A stretch of DNA of 64,000 nt from Cololabis saira. Lineage: Eukaryota; Chordata; Actinopteri; Beloniformes; Belonidae. Positions 44,797 through 59,089 of the stretch are shown here, one piece after another. The notes below the pieces were generated by a model that was not told where the DNA came from, did not search any database, and worked only from the letters and a program-made list of their open reading frames with translations. Numbering within the stretch: the stretch's first letter is position 1; the number at the start of each line of letters is the position of its first letter. A program made the position numbers and the translations under genes. Where the stretch lies: assembly GCF_033807715.1 (NCBI RefSeq), contig NC_084601.1, positions 20,912,129-20,976,128 of the forward strand, in the 5' to 3' direction.

Positions 44797-45540
44797 TTCT
44801 TTTCTTTTTTTTCCAATATTTATTTCATTCATTAAAAGAAAAACAAAACAGTTCAATATAATTACAACAAATCTCTTTCCTTGATTGAAAGGGAACAGAA
44901 AGAAAACTAAGCTTATTTTATCTGTCCCTTTTTCCTTAAGAAATCAAATTTCAATTAATGTAATAATAAAAAAAACAAAAACAAATGACAAATTACACAA
45001 TTTAAAAAAAAACAAAAAAACAAAACTACAAGAAAGTTATAAAATAACACAAAATAGCTGTCGTCAAACACAGATAGTTGTATTCTTTTTTTGATTCAAA
45101 GAAAAAAATATGACAATGGTGCTAAAAAGAGAGAGAGAAAAAAAGAAAACTCACCCAACTTAACAATTATCATGATATTTCTTCATCAAACTGTCTTTTA
45201 TTATTCTTCTAAATGTAATGTTTGATTTGCATTCTTTGGCTTCTATATCCAGATTGTTCCATAAACTGATACCTTTTACAGAAACACAAGGTTCCATAAA
45301 TTTTGTCCTGAATTTTGTTTTTTTAAAGATCTCTGTTCCTTTTAAGTTATACTTATTTTCTCTTTTTTCAATTCTTTTCTGTATATTGATTCTGTGGTCC
45401 ACTAATTCAATTTTAACAATTTTAACTGAAGGAATAACGGATTTGAAGGATGACTATATTGTTTTCTATTAATTATTCTTATGGCTTTTTTTGTAAAATG
45501 AAAATAGACTGAGTATAAGTTTGAGTTCAGGGACCACACG
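44797..45540 (-). mobile_element. Antisense LINE, C-terminal frame and A-rich 3' UTR
   Basis: The minus strand from about 45540 encodes SVYFHFTKKAIRIINRKQYS, a leucine-rich LQLKLLKLVDHRINIQKR-like segment and, at 45402-45160, KFRTKFMEPCVSVKGISLWN and ITFRRIIKDSLMKKYH. SVKGxxLWN plus FRRxIKxSLMxKY is the usual LINE ORF2 C-terminus. Beyond its stop the 3' UTR is a long A/T-rich tract to about 44797. 5' truncated. Confidence 0.72.
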
Positions 45541-46154
45541 TCACATTTTGACAAGTAACAAAAATGACGTATCAGTTGCGGTTTTAAGTTTCCACGGTAA
45601 CAGTAAATGTAAGCGGGTTCGGAGTTTTCGTTGAAGCCCTAAAGGTTTTGTGCTGTCAGAGAGGCTTTGATCTTGATGAAAGACACGTTTCTTACTGCGT
45701 GATGCAGCCACACGTGACTTCATCTCACTCTGCTCTTCTGCTGAGCTGGACGTCTTGTTTCATACGTCTCGGTGTGACACTTAAGGTTGATTCATATCTG
45801 TATGTTTATCATCTAAAAATAGATGATCATTACACTTCATGGGGTGGATATAGACTGAGTAACATAATATCTCACTGTGGACCACAATTGCCAAAATTAC
45901 ACCAAGACAAAGGAAGAAAAAAGGCGACGAGAGGAAATTCTTTTGAAAGATTCCAGCCTGGACCTCACGGAATCATGGATGGGATTAAAACTATCTTGTG
46001 ATTTGAACTGGATTAAAAATCACAGACGTCCTCTGCCATTACTACAAATCACCGCAGGTCCCCAGATAATCTTAGTTAGCTGGTCTTTCATCAGTGCTAG
46101 GCTAATTGCTGAACAAGTCAAAGAGTGGCTCCCTTATGGTCAATTTGGCAGCTT
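45541..46154. other. Non-coding stretch
   Basis: Overlapping frames at 45.65-46.0 kb show no domain. Nothing classified. Confidence 0.4.
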
Positions 46155-46157
46155 TTA

Positions 46158-46349
46158 TGCCGCGTTCCATTTGTCCTCGGAAGTCGGAATTTCCCAGTTC
46201 CCAGTCGGAATTTTCAACTGGAACGCCCCTCGAAGTGGGATTTCCTACTGGGAAAGTGGGAGAAGCTTCACCACCCCCGAGTTACCATTCCAAGATGGCT
46301 GCCATTCCCAGTTCCCAGTTCCGATTTCCGAGGTAAATGGAACGCGGCA
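46158..46349. mobile_element. 192-bp MITE with TTA duplication
   Basis: Inverted ends TGCCGCGTTCCATTTGTCCT / AGGTAAATGGAACGCGGCA, flanked by TTA (46155-46157, 46350-46352). The interior holds repeated CCCAGTTCCCAGT and GGAATTT motifs. Fits a PIF/Harbinger-type MITE by duplication length. Non-coding. Confidence 0.82.
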
Positions 46350-46352
46350 TTA

Positions 46353-47390
46353 GTCACAACTTTGTTCTTTTAGTCAGAGCTCACACATCAGGTGACGATT
46401 GGGAGTTTACAAGTAAATCGGCATTCCAGTCCATACAATTTTGCTTTCACGGTTCACTTTTTATCTTCCTCACTGGGTCTTCCTCACTGCGAGACTCTCC
46501 TTCCCTGCCTGGTGACATGACACCCCATGAGTCCTAACACCAGCAAGGTGGCTGTGATGCCGCACCAGTATATTCAAACATGATTCCTTCAGGTTAAAGC
46601 ATGGCAACCACCACGTCTCACCAAACCTACTGACGCGTAGAGGCCCATCTATCGCTCTCGTTCTTCCTCTCATCATAGAACAGTCCTTGACCTGATTAAG
46701 CAAATAATTGCCTCCAGCAACAAAAAATGGGTGTGTTGCATAACTCCTGCGAGTGGCTCTGATTTTGTCTTTGAGGCTCTCACCCCCGTGCTGGAGCATG
46801 TCAATGTTCTGGGACATGAGCTAAAATTCTCTTTTCTGCCTTTTCATCCCTTCACCTGGAAGGGACGGCTCTTTCTGGGAACCCTTGGAGAGCTGCCGTT
46901 CTCTTGTCTTCCCCAAAATAGAATCTACTCTCATATTAAAATTCTTACCTCTTCTCTTTGTCAGAATAAGCAACACATGATCACGATTGTTTGACATTGC
47001 CTTCTTACCTGCCCCTTTTTCAGACCTTTGACACTGTATTTGCAGATTTGTGTCACGCTTGATATGCAATGGCAAGCAAGTGCTACTAAATTCTTCATGA
47101 TTTTCATGCCATTTATTTAAATTAACCAGAGCAGAAAGTAGCCACATATCAAATGGTATACTTCAATGAGTGCACTCATACACAGTATACTACCTTTACA
47201 GTGTATTTACATGCATGTGTGCGAATGAGTGGTGTTCCCAGGTAAACAGTGAATATAAAGAGCTCCGTCAATAATTATAAATATTGTAGAATTATAAGAT
47301 GCAGACTTTTAAATTTGCAGCTCCATATACTTGCATCATCCTGCAAAAGACCGTCAAGTCAGCTGAACTGGATTCATCAGACAGTTTTTT
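46353..47390. other. Unassigned sequence
   Basis: No gene or classified repeat can be supported. Confidence 0.4.
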
Positions 47391-47749
47391 TGTTATAGTT
47401 TTGGTAGTTTCCTGTTTTATTTTGAAGCCCGTGTCTTTGTGTTTCAGTTCTAGTTTGACTTCCCTGGTTCCCATCGGCCATGATTGTCTGCACCTGTGTC
47501 TCGTTAACCCTTCTATATATCTGGTCTTGTCTTTCCCTTCTCCCTGCTGTTCCGTACTGTTTCCTCCCTCCGTGTTCTCCATGTCAAGTTTTTGTAGACA
47601 CGTTCAGGGTTTATAGTTTTTGATTCTTGTTCTGGGTTTTTGCCATCCTGCTAACCTGCGCTTTTGTTTGTTTTTGTTAATAAATCACTGCTTTTTGGGA
47701 CTCCTGCTCTCCTACATCTGGGTCCGAGTCCAACCACCAATTCCTAACA
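47391..47749 (+). mobile_element. Probable Ty3/gypsy solo LTR
   Basis: TGTTATAG ... CCTAACA bounds a 359-bp segment with LTR-like features: pyrimidine-rich body, 'ctgcacctgtgtctcgttaa' followed by cttctatatatctgg (TATA-like), GTTAATAAATCACTG (AATAAA, about 47681) and a terminal 'ctcctacatctgggtccgag'. I associate this composition and end with fish Ty3/gypsy LTRs. No internal region or second LTR is adjacent. Flanks are T-rich, so the duplication (ttttt / gtttt) is not decisive. Confidence 0.6.
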
Positions 47750-49989
47750 GTTTTTGGTGTTGTTGGACTCTTCCACGTGTAGACGCTTTGTTTGATTAAC
47801 TTGTGCACTAGTCTCAAAAAATATGATGTAGTTCTCAACATAAAAATGTTGATTTTATTACAGGATACTACAGTTTTTGGCATGAACCAGACAGGCTTGC
47901 ATGCCCTTTTTTCTTAGTAGTAAACAGCATTGGTTTTAACTCCCTACCCCATACCCAAGGCATATGCAGAAGAAAGGAGAAGGAAATCAAATACAAGGGT
48001 AGACCTGTATTCTCCATAAATTCTTCCCCTGTCAAGTTTTCTCCTCATCCTCTCATCAGATTTGGAGGTTTGACCTAATCTTTGCAATTTCTCTGTGGTG
48101 CCTGTGGTTTCTTATCTCATTACAATGGTATGGGTTCATAGTGGAAGAGTGTGGATGCCGAACCAGCGTGCATGACGCCTCCACACCTACATCCATCCAT
48201 CCATTATTGCAGGGGTGTCGGAGTCCAGCCACACCTACATAAAAGAGAACAATAATACATTCAAGACTGTTGAGCAACTTAAGTCCTATGTCAGACAAGA
48301 ATACAATATTTCTCTCCCCAAACCTCTGCAATTGGTCTCCTCAGTTCCTGGATGTATGTGAACTGTTGTTAAAAGGTGAGGGCATGCTACCCTGAGGTAA
48401 ACTTTGTTCTGTCCCAGCATGAAGAGAACATTGTTGCTATCAAAATCTTATTTGAAATTGAGGTTGGAGTGTAATAACAAGAGGAAAGGCCACACGGTCT
48501 GATCCAATTGGTCCTGCTGCTTCTGTTGGCGGGACCAGGACAGAAAGATCTAGAGCAGTAATACCGTGGGAGCTCAGGCAGCAGCACGGTAGAGGCGAGG
48601 CAGTTAGCAAAGATCAAGAACTGTTCAAACTGCAGAATGATCTTGGAAATGGTTTTTAGGGGTCAGAAGATAGATGGAAGTAAGAAGAAGAAAAAAGAAG
48701 AAATGGAGATGGACTGGGAAATGTAATGTGAAGGAGCATCCTGATATTAGCTGCACTTGTGACCCCTGGGGGAAATTTGTCGATGCTATAGATCTGGTTA
48801 GATCAGTTGCTAGCAAGAGCTTTCCATTAATCACTTGAGCCATAACCATGTATGAAAGATGTCTTTGTTAAGCCACCGCTATTACACCTTTGGCACCCGT
48901 GACAGGGATGTCTCAGCACCACATCAATGTGTACTTGCAAAGTAGTAAACTGGCTGCGCGACTTGCAGTGGCAGCTGATGACCACGTCATTGGTATTATG
49001 TTGCTAAGATAACACAGTGAGTTGACATACAGTACATGTCAGTTCATCTGGTCGACCAGCTCATTTGGCGTCTCAGCTGTGCATCAAGGTTGTCCCCCCT
49101 CAGTCTGTCTCTCTGCTCAGAATAAGGACACCAATGTGCAAAGAAGGCACATAAGTCCTGCTTTGAATGGACTGTGGTTCACAAGGACGACTGACGCAGT
49201 ACAAGTTCTGTGTTGCATCTGTTTCATGCACAGTAATGTTTGTTCCTATCACTGGGATAAAGGCTTTAATAATCTTCACTTCATCCAGAAGAATAGCAGC
49301 TACACATTTCAGTTCTGGATAAAACAGCTCGGGTTCTTATCTGGTTTAAATTTTTGTGGCATTTTTGTAATTATTGAACATGCTTGATCAGTGTACAGTG
49401 GAACAGATGTTGCTTTACTTTTTCAGAGAGTAATGTTGTCCTAGGTCCTAATGTGATTAGCTCTCCATCCAAGTCACAATAATAGAATAGAATTGACAGC
49501 TTATACATGTTGCTCTACAATTTGTAAACATATTAAGTCTCATCATCTACGCATAGAAGAAAGAAAAAAAAGGGAAAGAAGGAGGAAGGAAAAAATAAAT
49601 AAATAAAAGTAACCTAGAATTTAAGTAGCAGGGCATCCTTACAAAAACACTTACATTCTCCCGTCACCCCTATACAGGTATATATATATATACCTGAGAT
49701 AATAGGCAACTGTCAACTCCCAAAAGAGGGAAAACAATTGTGATAGTTAAAGAATAACCATAAGAATATTTATCTGCCCCATGTACCCCATCTTTCATCT
49801 ATGATTTCTACCTCAAGCAGTTTCTTATCATGGGGTGATATTGTCCCCAGTGACACCCATAAAAGTCACTCAAGTGATAATATTAGTAAATTAAATAAAG
49901 ATAGTTTGCTGCATACATGTATAGCATTAACTTATAATTGTGTAGTTATTAAAACAAGAACAAAAAAAAGAACCAGTTGAGTGGGATTT
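47750..49989. other. Unassigned sequence
   Basis: No gene or classified transposon. Two cacacctacat direct repeats flank a (CATC)n at about 48184-48238. A palindrome caggtatatatatatatacc lies near 49676. An A/G-rich tract at 49555-49610 may belong to the L1-like fragment that follows. Confidence 0.4.
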
Positions 49990-50212
49990 AAGACCTCAGG
50001 GGGGGATTCATCGCTTTAACCAGTATATGTTGCTACATAGTTTGACCAAATTTCCCAATAAATTTCAAACTTTTCTTGTTCCGACTTAAGAATAAATGTT
50101 AGCTTCTCCATTGTGTAAATATCCTTAATAATTGTAATCCATTCGTCAACTGTAGGAGAGTCTTTAGCCAGCCATTTCCTCGTGATTGCTTTTTTACTTG
50201 CAAGAATAGAAT
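49990..50212 (-). mobile_element. L1/Tx1-like LINE ORF2 C-terminal fragment
   Basis: The minus strand reads SILASKKAITRKWLAKDSPT, then VDEWITIIKDIYTMEKLTFI and EKFEIYWEIWSNYV before a stop. The pattern A-x-KKAITR-x-W, P-T-x3-W, M-E-K-L-T-F and W-x2-W is the conserved C-terminus of L1-group ORF2. Only about 65 codons remain and no ATG opens the frame. Confidence 0.72.
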
Positions 50213-51387
50213 GTTAAAACATTTATGTCGATGTCATAACGTGCCACACTGGTTACATCGGAGTCAGAGTAGGAACTGAAAAAGACAGACCAGTGCATGC
50301 CAACGGATAAAAGAATAAAGATGTCACCAGATTAACCCCCCACCCCCCATAGAGCCATGGCAGCTGCTGGTATAACCGTCTTACTGAGTGTGGTGCTATG
50401 ATTCAGCAAAGCTGTGGATCTCTAGCTGGCACTATATGTATGGTTCAGGCCATAAATTAGAATTGCACACTCATGAAAGGCCATAGTTTTGCACAAAGCA
50501 GATACGGAGATGAGCACAGATGAAGAGAGAGGCAGAGAGGAGAGGAAAAAACATTCTATTAATTATCCATCAGCACTCCTCTTGTTCTGCGTAATCAGAT
50601 TCAGCAGCAATTGTTTTTGTTCTTATTTCTACTTCTTCCCTCTGCCATCCACATTAGTTGACGGAAATCTAACCCTGCAAACATTTTCCATACATATCCA
50701 TACATATTCTCCAGTTAGGTGAAAAATCCTCTAACTCTGTTACTGTGCTCTTCTACAGATTGCTGGAGAACACAGTGTAGGTACAGAAAAGCAAAATCAT
50801 GCAATCAAAGAACTGTCATAATCACTTTTGTCTGTGACTCAGCAGAAAAAACGTCATTCATATGTGAATTTACAGAGAGCATTTGCTATGACTGAATGCA
50901 GATGTCAAGTAAAAGTTTGCATGCAATCACACCTACATGTGGAGCGGCTGCAAGACGGAGCTGGTTAATAAATCAGTGATACTCCAGTGATACTCCAGTG
51001 AATTTTGTGCTACCAGCCTTGAAGATGAGCTTTCCAGTGTAAATATTTCATAAGGAGCTGCTGTGAGAAGGCTATACATAAGACAGGCTTTTTGAAAATC
51101 CCTTTAAGATTCAACATCTGAAAAAAACATTGTGAAAATTTAAAAAAAGGTGATCCATATAACCACAGCTATGGATTTGATTTCTCTTTCTTTCTGATAA
51201 AATATGAATCTCTGGCAGCATCATAACGAGAACGTATTCTGAGGAGTGATGAGCTTTGGCTAACTGTTAAACATCGATAACGTTGGATTCTACAAGAGAC
51301 ACTGAATGCTTCTCTGCATTCAAGCAAAAAAGATAAGTAGGAACAGGACTGTTAATGTATCTGTTCAGACCTGACTGGATCACTGTG
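50213..51387. other. Unassigned sequence
   Basis: No gene or classified repeat can be supported. Confidence 0.4.
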
Positions 51388-52250
51388 AAGACACAACAGG
51401 GAGAAGACACAACAGAGCAAAGACACAAATGGCACTTTTCCACTAGTACCTACTCAGCCCAACTTGACTCGCCTCGGTTTGGTTCTTTTCCACTAGGGGT
51501 CTGACCTGCCGCGTAGATACTTTTCTGTATCTATTCTGCCGAGGTTCTAAGCTGAGTCGGCTGCATCGGACGTCATCGCACTACAGGTCTCCGACTAGTC
51601 AGGGGGTTGGAGTCAGACGTCTGAGTCAGGAGGCGGAAATCAGCGAAAGAGCGACTCTGGCGGCGGCTTCTTCTTCATTTTATTCCACCAGCAATGGCAG
51701 TGCAAAAGTCTGTTTGATGATCCAAATCTGAGGTGCAGATGTTCATAAACCTGGTGGCTGAGGAGAGAATTCAAAAGGGATCTAGACGGGCGATAAGAAA
51801 CGACCAGATCTACCAGGAGCTCTGTCACTTCATAGCTGCTCGCGGCTCCCAGCTGACTTTTCAGCAGCGCCGAGACAAACAAACAAAAAAAAAAGGGTTG
51901 CCGCTTGAAGCTTCTTTCACTCTCATTTTTTAACTTGATATAGAACACAAGCCACAGACCCAGCAGCACAAATATCATCTCCTCCAGGTTCTACATCTTT
52001 AGTGTTGTTGTCTTCTTTGTTTAGATACACAATCAAATACGTCACAGCAGCTTCGCTCCAACCCTCCTACTTCTGCTCCAGGTGCTGAATTGTTATGGAA
52101 AAGAAACCAGGCCGAGTTGAGTCGAGCCGAGCTGAGATGAGTAGAGCTGAGTAGGTACTAGTGGAAAAGCGCCAAAAAGGGTGAAGACACAACATGGTGA
52201 AGACACAACATAGTGAAGACACATCAGAACAAAGACACAACAGGGCGAAG
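51388..52250. repeat. GAAGACACAACA short tandem array, split by copy D
   Basis: Units of about 15 bp (gtgaagacacaaca and variants) occur at 51388-51429 and resume at 52185-52250 on the other side of copy D. The array therefore predates the insertion. Confidence 0.8.
51430..52174 (+). mobile_element. Myb/SANT-carrying TIR element, copy D
   Basis: Inverted ends TGGCACTTTTCCACTAGTAC / GTACTAGTGGAAAAGCGCCA, flanked by AAA on both sides (51427-51429, 52175-52177) rather than TTA. Frame 51733-51933 encodes MQMFINLVAEERIQKGSRRA, IRNDQIYQELCHFIAARGSQ and LTFQQRRDK: the most complete of the four Myb/SANT segments. No transposase core. Confidence 0.8.
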
Positions 52251-52279
52251 GTTTCAGCTTTCATTTGATCAGAGACTCA

Positions 52280-52640
52280 GATTTCAAGAAGAGAAGCTGT
52301 GACCGTTTCAGTTGTGAACTCCAGCCTTCGTGCTGCTGATGTGGCATCTATCGGTTGGTCAGTCTGGGTCAAACCCAGACGGGCTGCATCCATCGCCAAC
52401 CCCCACACCCCGCTGGAGGATGAAATACAAGTGTATGCCCCCTTGTCCCAGTTGATGGCATCGCTTGTCCGCTTCCAGATTTCAATGGACTCTTTAATCC
52501 ATTGTTTGGATGTATTGGTCTCACATGAGATGATCTGTTCCTTGTTCCAGTCCATGACGTGGTCCATCCTCCTGCAATGATGCGTGACGGCTGATTTCTT
52601 GTTTTCATTCTTTGTCTCATTGTGTGCGTTTCTTTTTTCC
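52280..52640 (-). mobile_element. Penelope-like element, GIY-YIG-domain tail fragment
   Basis: A 122-codon minus-strand frame (52645-52277) contains KKSAVTHHCRRMDHVMDWNK, QIISCETNTSKQWIKESIEI and WKR, then an INWDKGAY-like segment. The S-A-(V/L)-T-x-H and H-x-(I/M)-D-W followed by (R/K)-x-W-I-K-E-(A/S)-x-x-I pattern is that of the end of the GIY-YIG endonuclease of Penelope-like retroelements. The RT and the catalytic GIY and YIG motifs are not present. Inactive 5'-truncated piece. Confidence 0.7.
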
Positions 52641-54424
52641 CCCACGTATTATAAGCCCTTCATGTTTCCTCAGTCTTTATTTTATGACATTATTTACAGG
52701 GTATTGGTTCTGTAATCCCCTGGATCATGGTACAGTACTAATGTTGTTGGTTCTGTCGTTTTCATGTTTGTGGTTTGTTTTTGCTTCTTCTCTTTTGTTT
52801 GGCTTCTTGTTTCCCTTTGTTTATGGCCCATCGTGGATGTTGGCATAGAGTGAGCGTGTGTTGAACGTGCTTCCTCCTCCTGTCCGTCTTTATCATCTGT
52901 TGTGATACTGACACAGTTGTGGAGCGTTAGGACAACCGAAAGTGTGTGTGCTGTGGGAAGCTCCGATGTCCAGAGGAGGTACTGGTCTATAAGTGTGGGA
53001 TTTCATTGATTTTAAATGCTGCAGGAGGTCTAAAAACTTGATTGTCTGATTAAAACTTTAAATATTGTGTTGCAGAAGACAGAAATAACCTAATCAACCT
53101 GTTTTTATTACTCTTTGGACATGAAAAAATAAATATCTTCAGACATTTTTCAAGAAGTTGATGACAAGCCCACAAGCATGGACTAGGCATGTAACGATGT
53201 GGGACTTTACAGTACGGTACGTTGACGGTGTTGGTACAGTATACCCCGGTATTTCACGGTGACGCCGACTTTTTTTGGGCACTAGGAGCCAAATGACCAA
53301 TAAAACAGACAAGTGTTAGTATCAAATTATCAAATTAATATACATGCTTTATGTAAAGTAATAGGCTACAACTTATATTTGGTTTATGCTTAATTCAGTC
53401 ACTAAAGTATCTCTCTCTGTCTATATTATACGATATATACACACACGGAGACATGTATAAATATACATATATATGTGTGTATATATATATATAATTTATA
53501 TATTAGTTTTTTTAAAGATTTTATAGCTCTAGTGGCCTTTATTCAAAGCTTACAGACAGGAAAAGGGTAGAGAGAGAGAATGGGGAGGACAGGCAACGGA
53601 GGGCCACAGGCAATACCCGTGCTCTTGAAATGAAACATCGTAGACTGGCTACCATATAAAGATTCATCTTACCTGCTTTGATTTAAGCTGTGCATATTCT
53701 ATTTTATATGGATTTGTGCTGGCAGCACTGCATAGTATTAAAATAATTAATTAATTGCTGTCACAGGGAGCTTGAAAATCTCACGATGTCATCACTGTGG
53801 CTTTACACCTAGCATGTACAAGTAGGTGTTTCACCCCTAGCGTGGACAAGATCCATTTGAATTTTTGACTAAATAACTAAACAATTGCTAAAATAAGATC
53901 ATGTGAACACTAGGAAAATACCTTTTGGTTTTAATGTTGTTTAAGTAATGTGTTAAAATATTTTAACATTTCCAAATACTGTTAAATCCACTGTAAAAAG
54001 ATTGACTCTGATTTCAAAAATAACTTCCAGTCAGGGACAACATGTCAGCCTACGACAAACATTCACTGTAAAATATGCTTTAGAAAATCAGTACGTGTCC
54101 GTCATCAGATAAAAAGTCTATATGGAAGTCACAGAGGTCTTTCTATACATCTACAGCTGTTCCCAATCCACCCACTGCACCATGCTAAGCCAAACCCTGA
54201 TACGCTTCAAATCTGTCCCTGCTCTCACCCACACCTTCAAACGGTTTCTCTTTTATTGGGATGTACTGCGTAACAGATAGGTGCTTTTTGAACTGAGTGG
54301 TATTTTCATCAATCATCTTAAATTGATCAGAATCGATTGCTGGTGCAAGGCTCTATCAGCATTTCCTGGCTCATGTGAACACACCTCAGAAACTGTTCAA
54401 ATCTGTTTAGTGACATGACTTACC
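52641..54424. other. Unassigned sequence
   Basis: An (AT/GT)n run lies at about 53420-53505. A segment at 53190-53270 (tacggtacgttgacggt, ccccggtatttcacggtg) resembles the end of a DNA transposon but has no partner end. No gene. Confidence 0.4.
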
Positions 54425-55235
54425 ATCCTAAGCATCCTCAGCACCGTGAGCTAGGCCTGTGTTTTAAAAAAATCGTTTTCCGATTCTAAATCGATTCTCA
54501 TATTAATTCCTAAAAATCGATTTGTGCGTCTAAAGATCGATTTTTTTTTTTCATCATTACGTTACAACTTTTGGTATTTTTTTGCACTATATGCCCAAAA
54601 AAGGAATGCTCTGGTTGGACGCGAACATAACTCATCATGCCATGTTTTTGCCTTTTTTAAAGGTATGAAAACATTCAAGTTTTCAGTTATAATTGCATAA
54701 CTTGTCTATATTTCTTTGCTTTATATACTGTCTTGGGGTTTAAATTTGCATAAAATGCTGAAAACCAAATTCTCAAAAATGGAAAAAAAAAAAAAGGATT
54801 TCATAGGGCCTCTGTTTGCTGCCCTGGATCTGGTTGGTAATTCTGACCCACACGATGTTTCTGAAAGCAAAGTTATATCAGCATTCTGGGAGGTGATTGG
54901 TCCTGCTGTTGAATCTCAATATAATACTAGTATTAATATTTTGCATAACTTTGCATAGTCATATACTGTAATTCAGGCAACAGCTCAGAAAAACATTTTT
55001 AATAACACTAACCCAAATCAATATCAAATCGAATCAAAGCGTGATAATCGATTCTGAATCTTAAGAATCGGAAATTGAATCGATTCTTGACATTTGAATC
55101 GATCCCCAGCCCTACCGTGAGCACTCTCTGCATCCTCAGCTTCCTGAGAATACTCAGGATGCTCAGTTCAATCAGCATCCGCAGCTCCATCAGCATCTTC
55201 AGCTCCATCAGCATCCTCAGATCTCCCAACATCCC
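54425..55235. repeat. Degenerate CAGCATCCTCAG minisatellite split by hAT-like copy 3
   Basis: Units related to cagcatcctcag and cagctccatcagcatcctca occur before (54425-54445) and after (55115-55235) the hAT-like element. The methionine/leucine-rich antisense frame over the right part is an artefact of this array. Confidence 0.65.
54452..55114. mobile_element. hAT-like non-autonomous element, complete copy 3
   Basis: Ends TAGGCCTGTG... and ...GATCCCCAGCCCTA form short imperfect inverted repeats. Flanks carry the exact 8-bp duplication CCGTGAGC (54444-54451, 55115-55122), diagnostic of hAT-type integration. Subterminal AATCGATT motifs recur in both orientations. 663 bp with no transposase. 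Defines the family to which 30.5 and 37.7 kb belong. Confidence 0.85.
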
Positions 55236-55260
55236 CAGCCCTGCTGTCACTACTGCTAAT

Positions 55261-56651
55261 GGCCGGGTTTCCCAGATCCAACCTCTCTTAAGGATTTAAG
55301 AGAGGTTCAAAGAAGGTTTGAACTAAGAGAGAACCCTAAGATATGGGTGTTTCCCAGATGACTTCTTAACACCGTTCTTTAGTTTCGCTCTTTCAGAAGC
55401 TCTTTGGAGCAGCTGTCCGGTTCTGAAACCAAATCAATCGATGCCAGGCAAATCGATCACCGATCACTATCAGCGCATTTTCACACGCAGCACTGCTACC
55501 TAACGCACTAATTCCCTGCTGCCTGTGCGTTATAATGAAAAATTAAGATGATAAATATAATTCAATGACCCTTTTTCATCCAAACGGTGCGTTACTCCGT
55601 TATTTCTGGCTACAGTGAGGCTTTTTTTCCCCACACGCAGAAACCGGGAGGAAACGTGGTGGGCGGGTGTGTGCGTTCAAAAACATGAGCCAAGAGAAGG
55701 CGAGTTTCGCAAATCGCAACGTGGAATTACAGCAATCCCTGGTTTTTCGCAGGGGTTATGTTCCAAAAAGAACCCGTGATAAGTGAAATTCTTTTTACAA
55801 TTATAGAGGGCTTCCGATTGCAGAGATCATCCCCGCCACGCACGTATTCCTGCTCTTCTGATGCTGCTGCATCCCGCAGGTGGGTTTTTTCAAGAGAAGA
55901 AAATAGTTATGGGTCGTTGTCTTCGCTCTTTTTTCTTCTGGGCAAAAAGATTCTTTAATATAAACCGACACCATTGATTATATTTGAGACTGTATGAACG
56001 ATTCATCAAAGGATCTCGTTCTTCAGCTGCTGCTTCACTGTCATCACATGTAGGTGCTCGGGTACGGCGCAGGAGGATCAGTGTCCCGGCTGCCTGATAG
56101 CCCGGTCCGACAGCACGTCCAGGGGACTGAAGTGCTGACGCACGAATGCGTTCATAAAAACAGTTCTGCTTCGCGCACGGTGACGCGGTTGATTTGCAGC
56201 GAGAACATGATGTATAGCAGCCAAATCATCAAATAAATGATATTCATGATGATCGTTTTATTTGTGCGTAATGCATAAAGCATATACAGGAACACACTTG
56301 TTATTCCTTATTTTTCTTTTTTTTCCCCCCTTTGCTGTCACCAATAAATGCTAAACAATATAAATCTAAAGTATAAAATAGATCAAAACTTGTGCGGGGT
56401 GCATTGTTTTAATATCTCATTGCTTCGTGTGATATTAATTTGCCTGACGCGGCTGGATCTGTGAGTCTTTGTTCACTAAGATGGTTGTAAAGACTGGGTC
56501 AGCAGCATCTTTCATTTCCTTCTTAATGAAAGAGATACTTAAGCTAAGAGCGACTCTGGGAAACGCGATTTTCTTTCACAGGCTCCTTAAGAAGGTTTGA
56601 AAGAAGTCTTTCGCTGTTAAGAACTACTTAACTGATCTGGGAAACCCGGCC
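55261..56651. mobile_element. 1.39-kb TIR element with doubled terminal motif
   Basis: Inverted ends GGCCGGGTTTCCCAGATC / GATCTGGGAAACCCGGCC, flanked by AAT (55258-55260, 56652-56654). A second internal copy of the end motif appears near 55350 (gtgtttcccagatgacttct) and, inverted, near 56555 (ctctgggaaacgcg). Between 55720 and 55810 lies a 'tttttcgcaggggttatgtt' segment known to me as a separate fish repeat. No transposase is recognised. PIF/Harbinger-like by 3-bp duplication (tentative). Confidence 0.7.
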
Positions 56652-56654
56652 AAT

Positions 56655-59089
<2,435 letters not shown>

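Noticed and set aside
49676..49697. AT-rich palindrome caggtatatatatatatacc(tg)
   Set aside because: Perfect but short and made of TA repeats, with no associated element ends.
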